A stretch of 64,000 nt of DNA from Streptomyces sp. Y2F8-2 (GTDB taxonomy: Bacteria > Actinomycetota > Actinomycetes > Streptomycetales > Streptomycetaceae), in contig NZ_BNGS01000014.1 in NCBI RefSeq assembly GCF_014905555.1, positions 1 to 64,000 on the forward strand. The letters run 5' to 3'. The translations under genes were made by a program, and so were the position numbers. Shown here one piece after another: positions 17,081 to 25,618 of the stretch (its first letter is position 1; every line of letters begins with the position of its first letter). The notes beneath the pieces are model-generated. The model ran no database searches and was not told the origin of the DNA. It was given only the letters and a program-made list of their open reading frames with translations.

Positions 17081-18292
17081 ATGAGCGCTGTGCAGACCTC
17101 CGACGCCCCCACTCTCCTTGTCAAGATCTTCGGCAAGGACCGGCCCGGCATGACCGCGGGCCTGTTCGACACCCTGGCCGCCTTCCACGTCGACGTGGTC
17201 GACATCGAGCAGGTCGTCACCCGGGGCCGGATGGTGCTCTGCGCCCTGGTGACCGTGCCCCCGTCCGGGCTCGAGGGTGATCTGCGGGCCACCGTCCACA
17301 CCTGGGCGGAGTCGATGAAGATGCAGGCGGAGATCATCTCCGGCATCGGCGACAACCGTCCGCGCGGCCTCGGCCGCTCCCTCGTCACCGTCCTCGGCCA
17401 TCCGCTCACCGCCCACGCCACGGCCGCGATCGCCGCCCGCATCGCGGCCGCCGGCGGCAACATCGACCGTATCTTCCGGCTCGCCAAGTACCCGGTGACC
17501 GCGGTCGAGTTCGCCGTGTCCGGCGTGGAGACCGAGCCGCTGCGCACCGCCCTGGTGACCGATGCCGCGGCACTCGGCGTCGACGTCGCCGTCGTCGCGG
17601 CCGGGCTGCACCGGAGGGCTCAGCGGCTGGTCGTGATGGACGTGGACTCCACGCTCATCCAGGACGAGGTCATCGAACTGTTCGCCGCGCACGCCGGCTG
17701 CGAGGCGGAGGTCGCCGAGGTGACGGCGGCCGCCATGCGAGGCGAGCTGGACTTCGAGCAGTCGCTGCACGCGCGCGTGGCGCTGCTGAAGGGGCTCGAC
17801 GCGTCGGTGGTGGACAAGGTGCGCGCCGAGGTCCGGCTCACTCCGGGCGCGCGCACCCTGATCCGTACGCTGAAACGACTCGGCTTCCAAGTGGGCGTCG
17901 TCTCGGGCGGCTTCACCCAGGTCACGGACGATCTCAAGGAGCGGCTCGGGCTCGATTTCGCGCAGGCCAACACCCTGGAGATCGTCGACGGGAAGCTGAC
18001 CGGCAAGGTCGTCGGGGAGATCGTGGACCGTGCGGGCAAGGCGCGGCTGCTGCGCCGGTTCGCCGCGGAGGCGGGGGTGCCGCTGGCGCAGACCGTGGCG
18101 ATCGGTGACGGGGCCAACGACCTCGACATGCTGAACGCGGCGGGTCTGGGGGTCGCCTTCAACGCCAAGCCCGTCGTCCGCGAGGCCGCGCACACCGCGG
18201 TGAACTTCCCCTTCCTGGACACCGTCCTGTACCTGCTCGGTGTCACCCGGGAAGAGGTCGAGGCGGCGGACGCGCACGACGACGGTCTCTGA
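17081..18292 (+). CDS. serB: Phosphoserine phosphatase SerB
   Basis: A 403-residue HAD-superfamily phosphatase catalysing the last step of serine synthesis, O-phosphoserine to serine. Two ACT-like regions (about 10-95 and 98-172: KIFGKDRPGMTAGLFDTLA; VTVLGHPLTAHATAAIAARI) precede the catalytic domain, where D187-x-D189-x-T (VMDVDSTLIQDEVIEL), SGG (VVSGGFTQV), the GKA lysine and GDGANDLDML are all present. The ACT domains suggest serine feedback. ATG at 17081 after GGTGGAAG. Flanked by a strong terminator at 18302. Confidence 0.96.
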   Translation: MSAVQTSDAPTLLVKIFGKDRPGMTAGLFDTLAAFHVDVVDIEQVVTRGRMVLCALVTVPPSGLEGDLRATVHTWAESMKMQAEIISGIGDNRPRGLGRSLVTVLGHPLTAHATAAIAARIAAAGGNIDRIFRLAKYPVTAVEFAVSGVETEPLRTALVTDAAALGVDVAVVAAGLHRRAQRLVVMDVDSTLIQDEVIELFAAHAGCEAEVAEVTAAAMRGELDFEQSLHARVALLKGLDASVVDKVRAEVRLTPGARTLIRTLKRLGFQVGVVSGGFTQVTDDLKERLGLDFAQANTLEIVDGKLTGKVVGEIVDRAGKARLLRRFAAEAGVPLAQTVAIGDGANDLDMLNAAGLGVAFNAKPVVREAAHTAVNFPFLDTVLYLLGVTREEVEAADAHDDGL

Positions 18293-18301
18293 CGGCATCG
18301 G

Positions 18302-18349
18302 ATCGCGAGCGGGGCCCGGCACCGTGCGGTGCCGGGCCCCGCTCGCGAT
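18302..18349. terminator. Bidirectional terminator between serB and sixA-like gene
   Basis: A perfect 22-bp stem (18302-18323 with 18328-18349) closed by GTGC, between two convergent genes; no T tract. Confidence 0.85.
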
Positions 18350-18377
18350 GTCGCGGGGTCGGAGCTCTTCGTAGCTC

Positions 18378-18896
18378 TTACTCGCTGGGTGCCCAGTAGT
18401 CGAGCAGGGTGGCCGTGCCCGGTTCCAGCGCCTTCCAGGAGCCGTCGAAGGAGAGCACGGCGAAGGCGGCGGCCGGGAAGCCGCGTCGGCTAATCCGCTC
18501 GCGGGCATCGCCCTCGGTCGCACCGGACAGGACGTCGGCGAGGCCCTGGATGCCGGGGTTGTGACCGATCAGGACCACGTTCCGCACGTCGTCGGCGGTT
18601 TCGTTGAGCACGGCGATCAGCTCGCCGGGCGAGGCCTCGTAGAGCCGCTCCTCATAGACGGTTTTCGGCCGATGCGGCAGCTCCTGGACGGCGAGCTTCC
18701 AGGTCTCGCGGGTGCGGACGGCGGTGGAGCACAGGGCCAGGTCGAAGGGGACGCCGGTCTCGGCCAGCTTGAGTCCGGCGGCGGCCGCGTCCTGGCGGCC
18801 CCGGTCGGCGAGCGGACGCTCGTGGTCGGGAACCTGCGGCCAGTCGGCCTTCGCATGCCGGAAGAGGACAATCCTGCGGGGTTCTGCGGAGCTCAT
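18378..18896 (-). CDS. SixA-like histidine phosphatase family protein
   Basis: A 172-residue protein of the histidine phosphatase superfamily, SixA type. The RHG motif appears as RHAK (about 13-16), with the second arginine region STAVRTRET (about 57-65) and the GHNPG motif (about 110). SixA of E. coli removes phosphate from phosphohistidine of phosphotransfer proteins; the target here is not predictable. ATG at 18896 opens directly with the first strand (RRIVLFRHAK). Convergent with serB. Confidence 0.9.
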   Translation of the reverse strand: MSSAEPRRIVLFRHAKADWPQVPDHERPLADRGRQDAAAAGLKLAETGVPFDLALCSTAVRTRETWKLAVQELPHRPKTVYEERLYEASPGELIAVLNETADDVRNVVLIGHNPGIQGLADVLSGATEGDARERISRRGFPAAAFAVLSFDGSWKALEPGTATLLDYWAPSE

Positions 18897-19041
18897 GAGT
18901 CCCAGCTTCGCATGAAACAGGCCAACGGGCGCAGGGAGTTGGCAGCGCCGCGATCTGCCTGCTCACCGGCCTCCTCACCGCCGAGTCCGCGGGAAGTCCA
19001 CCGCGTGCACCCGGGCGGTGTCACGACCCGGTCAGGCCGGG

Positions 19042-19254
19042 TCACTGCGCGTGGTGCGTCACCGCGTGCTGGACGCGCTCGAGGAGGTGGCTGAGGGCGG
19101 GGTCGCCGCCGGCGCTCGCGTCCGCCGGGTTGAGTATCAGCGCCAGCAGGGCGATGAAGGCGAGCGTGGGCAGGGCGAGGGCCCACCAGGGAAGCCGGAT
19201 GTCGACGCCGCCCGTGGTCGCCGGGCGTGGCCGGGTGTGCGTACGGGCCGGCAT
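19042..19254 (-). CDS. Small single-pass membrane protein
   Basis: A 70-residue protein with a basic N-terminus (MPARTHTRPRPATTGG), one strong membrane helix (about 22-42: WWALALPTLAFIALLALIL) and a short His-rich external tail ending QHAVTHHAQ. I do not recognise a family. The ATG at 19254 is well supported by GGAGG with a five-base spacer; the longer frame has none. Codon use is normal. Confidence 0.72.
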   Translation of the reverse strand: MPARTHTRPRPATTGGVDIRLPWWALALPTLAFIALLALILNPADASAGGDPALSHLLERVQHAVTHHAQ

Positions 19255-19440
19255 GGCTGCCTCCGTGGGTCCTCGAGTGGTCCATGGGCCGCACTCGCGG
19301 CCACATCTCGAAGGTACGGACGCGGCGGCCCTCGACCCATCCGGTGATCCACCCACTTGACCCTGACACTGGCCCCCTAGGGGATGGTGGGGCCAGCACC
19401 ACCATGGGCCGTCACCGGTGCGGGAACGGTGAGGCGATCG

Positions 19441-19557
19441 TCACGGTGAGGCGATCGTGGCAATGACGGCGATGATCGCGAAGATGGCGAAGAACGCGCC
19501 GAAGACGAGCAGCATCTTCTTCTGGCCGTTCCGGGGATTCGGTTCGAGCACGGGCAT
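19441..19557 (-). CDS. 38-residue SGM_5486-type transporter-associated peptide
   Basis: A 38-residue ORF (MPVLEPNPRNGQKKM then a membrane helix of about 20 residues rich in Phe/Ile/Ala, ending ASP). It matches my recollection of the SGM_5486-family transporter-associated micro-protein in Streptomyces. It starts 54 bases downstream of the MFS gene on the same strand, the position expected for a small transporter subunit or regulator. The ORF is in frame with normal third-position G/C. Confidence 0.75.
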   Translation of the reverse strand: MPVLEPNPRNGQKKMLLVFGAFFAIFAIIAVIATIASP

Positions 19558-19611
19558 ACGCCCAGTTTCGCACCCCTCCCCCACCCGGGCCGCGCCGGGG
19601 CGGCCCGTCGC

Positions 19612-20934
19612 TCAGTGCGTCGCCTCGTCCTCCACGATCCGGTCGCGGCCTGCCAGGACGCCCACCGCGACCTGCGGGATCATGAGCCCGGCCATGAGCG
19701 CGAGCGGCCGGCCCCAGCCGCCGCTGTGCTGGTAGAGGACGCCGACGAGCAGCGGCCCCGGGATCGACAGGAGATACCCGGTGCTCTGCGCGAACGCCGA
19801 CAGCTTGGCCACGCCCGCGCCGGTGCGGGCCCGCATGCCCACCATGGTGAGCGCGAGCGGGAAGGCGCAGTTGGAGACGCCGAGCAGCACCGCCCATGCC
19901 CAGGCCCCGCCCTCCGGGGCCCAGTACAGGCCCGCGTATCCGGCCAGACCGCAGACACCGAGCGCGATCACGATCGGGCCCTGGTGCGGCAGCCGGGCGG
20001 CCAGCCGCGGGATGACGAAGGCGAGGGGCACGCCCATGACCATGGTGACGGCCAGCAGCACACCGGCCGTGCCGGCGGGCACCCCGGCGTCGCGGAAGAT
20101 CTGCGCCATCCAGCCCATCGTGATGTAGGCCGCGGTGGCCTGGAGCCCGAAGAAGACGGCCAGCGCCCAAGCGGTACGGCTACGGGTGATCCGCAGCCCG
20201 TCGGGCTCCACGCGCGCGGAGGCGGTGTCGCTGTCGGGGGCGGTGCCGCTGTCCGCGGAGGCGGTGTCGCGGTCCGCGGAACCGGCACCGCGCGCGCGGA
20301 CGAACGGAATCCACGGCAGGACGGCCGCCGCCGCCGGCACAGCCCACACGGCAAGCCCGGTCTGCCACCGTCCGCCCAGCGCGTCGGTCGTGGGCACGGT
20401 GAGCGCTGCCGCGACGGAGGTGCCCAGAGCGAGCGCCATGGAGTACAGGCCCGTCATCGAGCCCACCCGGTCGGGGAACCAGCGTTTGACGATCACGGGC
20501 ATCAGGACGTTGCTGACCGCGATGCCCATCAGGGCGAGCGCGCTCGCGGCCAGGAAGCCGGCGGTGTTCCCGGCGTAGGGGCGGATCAGCAGGCCGGCGG
20601 TGATCGCGGCCATTCCGGCGCACACCACGGCGCCCGGCCCGAAGCGGCGGGCGAGTCGTGGCGCCATGACGCCGAAGACGGCGAAGCAGAGCGGCGGCAC
20701 GGAGGTGAGCAGGCCCGCGACGCTGCCGCTCATGCCGAGCCCGTCGCGCACCTCTTCCAGGAGGGCGCCGAGGCTGGTGATGGCGGGCCGCAGGTTGAGG
20801 GCGCTGAGGGCGATGCCGACGACCAGCAGACGCGTCCGCCACGCGCGCGTGGCGGAGACCCCGGCGTCGACCCGTTTCCCCCGGGAAACGCGTATCGGTG
20901 CGGACGTCGTCGTTCCGGTCTCTTCAGGTGCCAT
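19612..20934 (-). CDS. MFS transporter, CynX/NimT family
   Basis: A 440-residue twelve-helix major facilitator transporter. The opening ALSALNLRPAITSLGALLEEV is characteristic of the CynX/NimT (cyanate/nitroimidazole) subfamily. A charged, repetitive cytosolic loop of Ala/Asp/Ser/Thr (about 225-260) separates the two halves. The substrate is unknown. ATG at 20934 lies seven bases after a TATGAT -10-like hexamer, so the message is probably leaderless; an in-frame ATG at 20946 is the alternative. Divergent from an FCD regulator, with an AT-rich inverted repeat between them. Confidence 0.9.
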   Translation of the reverse strand: MAPEETGTTTSAPIRVSRGKRVDAGVSATRAWRTRLLVVGIALSALNLRPAITSLGALLEEVRDGLGMSGSVAGLLTSVPPLCFAVFGVMAPRLARRFGPGAVVCAGMAAITAGLLIRPYAGNTAGFLAASALALMGIAVSNVLMPVIVKRWFPDRVGSMTGLYSMALALGTSVAAALTVPTTDALGGRWQTGLAVWAVPAAAAVLPWIPFVRARGAGSADRDTASADSGTAPDSDTASARVEPDGLRITRSRTAWALAVFFGLQATAAYITMGWMAQIFRDAGVPAGTAGVLLAVTMVMGVPLAFVIPRLAARLPHQGPIVIALGVCGLAGYAGLYWAPEGGAWAWAVLLGVSNCAFPLALTMVGMRARTGAGVAKLSAFAQSTGYLLSIPGPLLVGVLYQHSGGWGRPLALMAGLMIPQVAVGVLAGRDRIVEDEATH

Positions 20935-20941
20935 GCGAACT

Positions 20942-20965
20942 ATCATAGAATCATAGGATGATTAT
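20942..20965. promoter_or_regulatory. Candidate FCD-regulator operator between MFS and regulator genes
   Basis: An unusually AT-rich stretch containing AATCAT-agg-ATGATT (20949-20963) with a further ATCATA copy at 20942-20947. It overlaps the -10 region of the leaderless MFS transcript. Position and symmetry suit binding by the adjacent GntR/FCD repressor. Confidence 0.55.
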
Positions 20966-21034
20966 GGGTGACAGGGGGCTGCGTTACGCTCCCGATCAGC
21001 CGGTCTCGCTCCCGGGCCCGTACGAAGGACGGTC

Positions 21035-21724
21035 ATGCCGCTGAGCCACCCCCGCCGATCCGCGCTGTCCGAGCAGGTCATCGCCGAGCTGCGAAACCAG
21101 ATCACCTCGGGTGAATGGCCGGTGGGCTCGCGCATCCCCACCGAGCCGGAACTGGTCGAGCAGCTGGGGGTCGCCCGCAACACGGTCCGCGAGGCCGTCC
21201 GCGCGCTCGCGCACAACGGCCTGCTGGACATCCGCCAGGGCTCCGGCACCTACGTGGTGGCGACCAGCGAGCTGGCGGGCGTGATGCACCGCCGCTTCGC
21301 CGGCGCCGACCCGGACCACATCGCCGAGCTGCGCCGCACCCTGGAGTCCAGCGCCGCCCGGCTGGCGGCCGAGCGGCGCACCGAGCGGGACCTCAAACAG
21401 CTGGACACCCTCCTCGTACGCCGTGCGGAGGCGTGGGAGTCCGGGGACGCGGAGGTGTTCGTGACCGCCGACGCGACCTTCCACCTGGCCGTGGTGGCCG
21501 CGTCGCACAACGACGTGATGACCGCGATGTACGCGGACCTGGGCGAGGTGCTGCGGGACTGGCTGCGCGGCGACGTCGGCGAGGAGCTCACCCCGGAGGC
21601 GTACATGGACCACGCGGCGCTGGTGGACGCCATCCGCGCGGGCGACGCCGACGCGGCGGGCGCGGCGGCGGCGAGCTATCCGCGGATGTGCGGTCCGGGG
21701 CGCCCGGAGTCCGTCGGCCGCTGA
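21035..21724 (+). CDS. FadR-subfamily GntR transcriptional regulator
   Basis: A 229-residue regulator: winged HTH about 5-72 (ALSEQVIAELRNQITSGEWPVGSRIPTEPELVEQLGVARNTVREAVRALAHNGLL in outline) and an all-helical FCD ligand domain about 90-215, with metal-site-type residues in DATFHLAVVAASHN and MDHAALVDAI. FCD regulators often bind carboxylates and repress a neighbouring transporter; the divergent MFS gene is the obvious target. ATG at 21035 with GAAGGA about nine bases upstream. Confidence 0.93.
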   Translation: MPLSHPRRSALSEQVIAELRNQITSGEWPVGSRIPTEPELVEQLGVARNTVREAVRALAHNGLLDIRQGSGTYVVATSELAGVMHRRFAGADPDHIAELRRTLESSAARLAAERRTERDLKQLDTLLVRRAEAWESGDAEVFVTADATFHLAVVAASHNDVMTAMYADLGEVLRDWLRGDVGEELTPEAYMDHAALVDAIRAGDADAAGAAAASYPRMCGPGRPESVGR

Positions 21725-21731
21725 GGCCCAC

Positions 21732-22100
21732 TCATCTCTGGTGGGTGACCCACGCCGAGCGCACCGCCTCCCAGCACCGCCCGGTCAGCCGTACCGTCAT
21801 CGCGGGACCCGCCTCGGCCGGGGCGGTGTCGGTGTCGATGTCCCACCACTGGGCGCACTCGATGTGCAGGCTCACGTGATCGGTGTCCGGATAGGGGTTG
21901 TGGCAGTACGCGACGACATGCGCGCCGGTGACAAGGACCCGGCACTCGGAGCCGAAGGGCGCCGGGTCGGCGGACTTTCCGGCGTCCTCGCGCGCGTGCG
22001 ACGCGGTGTGCTTCCCGTGCGGCGGCATGGCGTCGTACGGCAGGACCGTCACCAGGGCGAGCGAGAGGAAGGCCGGGGCGAAGCGGTGGGCCAAGCGCAC
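21732..22100 (-). CDS. Secreted hypothetical protein with four cysteines
   Basis: A 122-residue exported protein of unknown function. Signal peptide about 1-25 (RLAHRFAPAFLSLALVTVLPYDA), a charged linker, then a compact domain with four cysteines (SECRVL, VAYCHN, IECAQWW, GRCWEA) that could form two disulfides. GTG at 22100 is preceded by GAGGAGG. Convergent with the FCD regulator, seven bases apart. Confidence 0.75.
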   Translation of the reverse strand: MRLAHRFAPAFLSLALVTVLPYDAMPPHGKHTASHAREDAGKSADPAPFGSECRVLVTGAHVVAYCHNPYPDTDHVSLHIECAQWWDIDTDTAPAEAGPAMTVRLTGRCWEAVRSAWVTHQR

Positions 22101-22199
22101 AAGGGAACCTCCTCGGCCGTGCGGCGTGCGGGGCGGTGCGTTGCTCCCAGCGTGTGTCCCGGACGGCCCGGCACGCCCGGTCAGGTACTCCGAACGGGC

Positions 22200-22238
22200 G
22201 ACGCCCCGCTCCCCGCGCGCAGCGGGAAACGGGGCGTC
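22200..22238 (-). terminator. Second hairpin downstream of fabI
   Basis: GACGCCCCG (22200-22208) pairs with CGGGGCGTC (22230-22238), with a smaller hairpin in the loop. It lies between the fabI stop and the start of the secreted-protein gene, beyond the hairpin at 22265. Confidence 0.6.
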
Positions 22239-22264
22239 GGCCTCGTGCGACCGGGCGATGCGGG

Positions 22265-22294
22265 CGCGTAGGCGATTGCGCGATCGCCTACGCG
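22265..22294 (-). terminator. Terminator of the fabG-fabI operon
   Basis: A perfect 12-bp stem CGCGTAGGCGAT (22265-22276) with ATCGCCTACGCG (22283-22294) on a six-base loop, about 50 bases beyond the fabI stop codon. Confidence 0.75.
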
Positions 22295-22342
22295 GGCCGC
22301 GAGGACACTTTCTCGCGCCCTACGGCGTACACGCGGGCCTGC

Positions 22343-23110
22343 TCAGGCGCCGATGGCGTGCAGTCCGCCGTCCACGTGGATGATCTCGCCGGTGGTCTTC
22401 GGGAACCAGTCGCTCAGCAGGGCGACGATGCCGCGGCCGGCCGGCTCGGGGTCCTTGAGGTCCCACTCCAGGGGCGAGCGGCTGTCCCACACGGAGGCCA
22501 GCTCACCGAAGCCCGGGATGGACTTGGCGGCCATGGAGCCGAGCGGGCCCGCGGAGATGAGGTTGCAGCGGATGTTCTGCTTGCCGAGGTCGCGCGCCAT
22601 GTAGCGGTTGGTGGCCTCCAGGGCCGCCTTGGCCGGGCCCATCCAGTCGTACTGCGGCCAGGCGTACTGGGCGTCGAAGGTGAGACCGACGACCGAGCCG
22701 CCGTTCTGCATCAGCGGCAGGCAGGCCATGGTGAGCGACTTCAGGGAGAACGCCGAGACGTGCATGGCGGTGGCCACCGACTCGAACGGCGTGTTGAGGA
22801 AGTTGCCGCCGAGCGCGTCCTGGGGCGCGAAGCCGATGGAGTGCACGACGCCGTCGAGGCCGCCGAGCTCCTCGCCGACGATGTCGGCGAGGCGGCCGAG
22901 GTGCTCGTCATTGGTCACGTCGAGCTCGACGACCTTGGTGGGCTTCGGGAGCTTCTTGGCGACGCGCTCGGTCAGCGTGGGCCGCGGGAACGCGGTCAGG
23001 ATGATCTCGGCGCCCTGCTCCTGGGCGAGCTTGGCGGTGTGGAAGGCGATGGAGGCCTCCGTCAGCACACCGGTGATCAGGACGCGCTTGCCCTCGAGAA
23101 TTCCGCTCAT
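22343..23110 (-). CDS. fabI: Enoyl-[acyl-carrier-protein] reductase FabI (InhA type)
   Basis: A 255-residue NADH-dependent enoyl-ACP reductase, last step of the fatty-acid elongation cycle. SDR-like fold with the modified cofactor motif GVLTEASIAFHTAKL, the SIGFAP segment and the catalytic YDWMGPAKAALE (Y-x6-K spacing of FabI/InhA enzymes). ATG at 23110, only five bases after the fabG stop, so the genes are co-transcribed. Likely the essential housekeeping copy and the expected site of triclosan/isoniazid-type inhibition. Confidence 0.97.
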   Translation of the reverse strand: MSGILEGKRVLITGVLTEASIAFHTAKLAQEQGAEIILTAFPRPTLTERVAKKLPKPTKVVELDVTNDEHLGRLADIVGEELGGLDGVVHSIGFAPQDALGGNFLNTPFESVATAMHVSAFSLKSLTMACLPLMQNGGSVVGLTFDAQYAWPQYDWMGPAKAALEATNRYMARDLGKQNIRCNLISAGPLGSMAAKSIPGFGELASVWDSRSPLEWDLKDPEPAGRGIVALLSDWFPKTTGEIIHVDGGLHAIGA

Positions 23111-23115
23111 GGTGA

Positions 23116-23835
23116 TCAGTGACCCATTCCCAGTCCGCCGTCAACGGGGATGACGGCTCCAGTGATGTACGAGGCGTCGTCGGAGGCGAGGAACCGCACC
23201 GTCGCGGCGATCTCCTCGGGCTGCGCGTACCGGCCGAGCGGCACCTGCGACACGATGTTCTGGCGCTGCTCGTCGGTCAGCACCTTGGTCATGTCGGTGT
23301 CGACGAAGCCGGGCGCGACGACGTTGAAGGTGATGTTGCGCGAGCCGAGTTCACGGGCGAGGGAGCGCGCGAAGCCGACCAGGGCGGCCTTGGAGGCGGC
23401 GTAGTTGGCCTGCCCCGCCGAGCCGAGCAGTCCGACGACCGAGGAGATCAGCACCACGCGGCCCTTCTTGGCGCGCAGCATGCCGCGGTTGGCGCGCTTG
23501 ACGACGCGGAAGGTGCCGGTGAGGTTGGTGTCGATGACCGAGGTGAAGTCCTCCTCGGACATGCGCATCAGGAGCTGGTCCTTGGTGACGCCGGCGTTGG
23601 CGACGAGGATCTCGACCGGGCCGTGCTGGGCCTCGATCTCCTTGTAGGCCTGCTCCACCTGCTCGGTGTCGGTGATGTCGCACTTGACCGCGAGGCAGCC
23701 CAATTCCTTCAGGGCGGCCGGCGGCTCACCCGAGCGGTACGTGATCGCGACCTTGTCGCCGGCGTCGGCGAACGCTCGGGCGATGGCGAGGCCGATGCCC
23801 CGGTTGCCTCCAGTGACGAGAACCGAGCGGCTCAA
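23116..23835 (-). CDS. fabG: 3-oxoacyl-[acyl-carrier-protein] reductase FabG
   Basis: A 239-residue NADPH-dependent beta-ketoacyl-ACP reductase. TGGNRGIG cofactor motif (8-15), NAG (79-81), catalytic ISS, YAASK. The start is TTG at 23835 (SRSVLVTGGNRGIG follows at once), with AAGGGTGAT just upstream. It forms an operon with fabI, the usual actinobacterial mabA-inhA-like arrangement. A hrdB-type promoter lies about 60 bases upstream. Confidence 0.96.
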   Translation of the reverse strand: MSRSVLVTGGNRGIGLAIARAFADAGDKVAITYRSGEPPAALKELGCLAVKCDITDTEQVEQAYKEIEAQHGPVEILVANAGVTKDQLLMRMSEEDFTSVIDTNLTGTFRVVKRANRGMLRAKKGRVVLISSVVGLLGSAGQANYAASKAALVGFARSLARELGSRNITFNVVAPGFVDTDMTKVLTDEQRQNIVSQVPLGRYAQPEEIAATVRFLASDDASYITGAVIPVDGGLGMGH

Positions 23836-23892
23836 CGGATCACCCTTTCGTTAGCGGTCTGGAACCCCTGCAGGACAGGCGCCTACGTCGAA

Positions 23893-23923
23893 AACCTATC
23901 GGTCCGCCCGGCCGCGCGGACAA
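23893..23923 (-). promoter_or_regulatory. fabG-fabI promoter
   Basis: On the minus strand TTGTCC (23918-23923) and TAGGTT (23893-23898) are 19 bases apart and close to the vegetative HrdB consensus. It lies 58 bases upstream of the fabG TTG start. Confidence 0.6.
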
Positions 23924-23930
23924 TCGGGCA

Positions 23931-23968
23931 CCGACAGTGGCGTAGGGGACTCACTGTCGGGTCCCTAC
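23931..23968. promoter_or_regulatory. Interleaved inverted repeats upstream of tldD/fabG
   Basis: CCGACAGTG (23931-23939) matches CACTGTCGG (23952-23960); GTAGGGGAC (23942-23950) nearly matches GTCCCTAC (23961-23968, one bulge). The two pairs overlap and cannot form together as hairpins. Located between divergent fabG and tldD, they look like overlapping operator sites. Confidence 0.4.
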
Positions 23969-24094
23969 AGAAGCGTCCGCCGTGGGAACGGTCGCGGGCG
24001 GGTGGGTCCGGTCGCCGGACGCAAAGGTGTGGTCCCCGCCCCCGCCCGCACGACATGATCGGACCCGACAGGCCACGACAGCAGGGAGACCTCC

Positions 24095-25618
24095 GTGCCT
24101 CATTCCATCGACGAAGCCTTCACGGCACTGCCGCTGCGGGCCCTGGCCGACGCCGCGCTGGCACGCGCGCGGTCGCTCGGGGCCGAGCACGCCGACTTCC
24201 GGCTCGAGCGGGTGCGCAGTGCCGCCTGGCGGCTCAGGGACGGCAAGCCCGCCGGGTCCTCGGACACCACCGACCTGGGGTACGCGGTGCGGGTCGTGCA
24301 CGGTGGGACCTGGGGGTTCGCCTCGGGTGTCGATCTGACCCAGGACGCCGCCGCCAAGGTCGCGTCGCAGGCGGTGGCGATGGCCAAGCTGTCGGCGCAG
24401 GTGATCAAGGCGGCGGGGTCGGATGAGCGGGTGGAGCTCGCGGACGAGCCGGTGCACTCCGACAAGACGTGGGTCTCGTCGTACGAGATCGATCCCTTCA
24501 CCGTGCCCGACGAGGAGAAGACGGGTCTGCTCGCCGAGTGGAGCGGGCGGCTGCTCGCGGCCGACGGCGTCAACCACGTGGACGCCTCCCTGCTCACCGT
24601 GCACGAGAACAAGTTCTATGCCGACACCGCCGGGACCGTGACGACCCAGCAGCGGGTGCGGCTGCATCCGCAGCTGACCGCCGTGTCGGTGGACGAGTCC
24701 ACCGGTGAGTTCGACTCCATGCGCACCCTCGCGCCGCCGGTCGGGCGCGGGTGGGAGTACCTGACGGGCACCGGCTGGGACTGGGACGCGGAGCTGGAAC
24801 AGATCCCGGGGCTGCTCGCCGAGAAGATGCGCGCGCCGAGCGTCGAGGCCGGGGTGTACGACCTGGTCGTCGACCCGTCCAACCTGTGGCTGACCATCCA
24901 CGAGTCCATCGGGCACGCCACCGAACTGGACCGGGCCCTCGGCTACGAGGCCGCGTACGCCGGCACCTCCTTCGCCACCTTCGACCAGCTCGGCAAGCTC
25001 AGGTACGGCTCGGAGCTGATGAACGTCACCGGCGACCGCACCGCCGAGCACGGGCTCGCGACGATCGGGTACGACGACGAGGGCGTGGCGGCCCAGTCCT
25101 GGGACCTGGTCAAGGACGGGACGCTGGTCGGCTACCAGCTGGACCGGCGCATCGCGAGGCTCACCGGCTTCGAGCGGTCCAACGGGTGCGCGTACGCCGA
25201 CTCCCCCGCGCACGTGCCGGTGCAGCGCATGGCCAACGTGTCGTTGCAGCCGGACCCGGCCGGGCTGTCGACGGAGGATCTCATCGGGGGCGTGGACCGG
25301 GGCATCTACGTCGTCGGGGACCGCTCCTGGTCCATCGACATGCAGCGCTACAACTTCCAGTTCACCGGGCAGCGGTTCTTCAGGATCGAGAACGGGCGGA
25401 TCACCGGTCAGCTGCGGGATGTCGCGTACCAGGCCACGACGACGGACTTCTGGGGCTCCATGGCGGCCGTCGGCGGCCCCCAGACGTACGTCCTCGGCGG
25501 CGCCTTCAACTGCGGCAAGGCCCAGCCGGGCCAGGTCGCGTCCGTCTCGCACGGCTGCCCCTCGGCCCTCTTCAGGGGCGTCAACATCCTCAACACCACG
25601 CAGGAGGCCGGTCGATGA
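24095..25618 (+). CDS. tldD: TldD-family metallopeptidase
   Basis: A 507-residue subunit of the TldD/TldE (PmbA) heterodimeric zinc protease, which in other bacteria matures microcins and degrades CcdA-like antitoxins or unfolded peptides. The zinc motif H269-E270-xxx-H274 (TIHESIGHATELD) is intact, marking this as the catalytic TldD subunit. Length is normal. GTG start at 24095 after GGGAGACC. The gene ends in LNTTQEAGR, whose coding sequence is duplicated just downstream, separating it from tldE by 82 bases. Confidence 0.93.
   Translation: MPHSIDEAFTALPLRALADAALARARSLGAEHADFRLERVRSAAWRLRDGKPAGSSDTTDLGYAVRVVHGGTWGFASGVDLTQDAAAKVASQAVAMAKLSAQVIKAAGSDERVELADEPVHSDKTWVSSYEIDPFTVPDEEKTGLLAEWSGRLLAADGVNHVDASLLTVHENKFYADTAGTVTTQQRVRLHPQLTAVSVDESTGEFDSMRTLAPPVGRGWEYLTGTGWDWDAELEQIPGLLAEKMRAPSVEAGVYDLVVDPSNLWLTIHESIGHATELDRALGYEAAYAGTSFATFDQLGKLRYGSELMNVTGDRTAEHGLATIGYDDEGVAAQSWDLVKDGTLVGYQLDRRIARLTGFERSNGCAYADSPAHVPVQRMANVSLQPDPAGLSTEDLIGGVDRGIYVVGDRSWSIDMQRYNFQFTGQRFFRIENGRITGQLRDVAYQATTTDFWGSMAAVGGPQTYVLGGAFNCGKAQPGQVASVSHGCPSALFRGVNILNTTQEAGR

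Noticed and set aside
23931-23968. H-type RNA pseudoknot from the interleaved repeats
   Set aside because: There are no bases between the 3' strand of the first stem and that of the second, so the loop needed to cross a 9-bp stem is missing; mutually exclusive hairpins or DNA sites are more likely.
23951-25552. 533-residue minus-strand frame opposite tldD
   Set aside because: Shadow of tldD, whose zinc motif and length are unmistakable.
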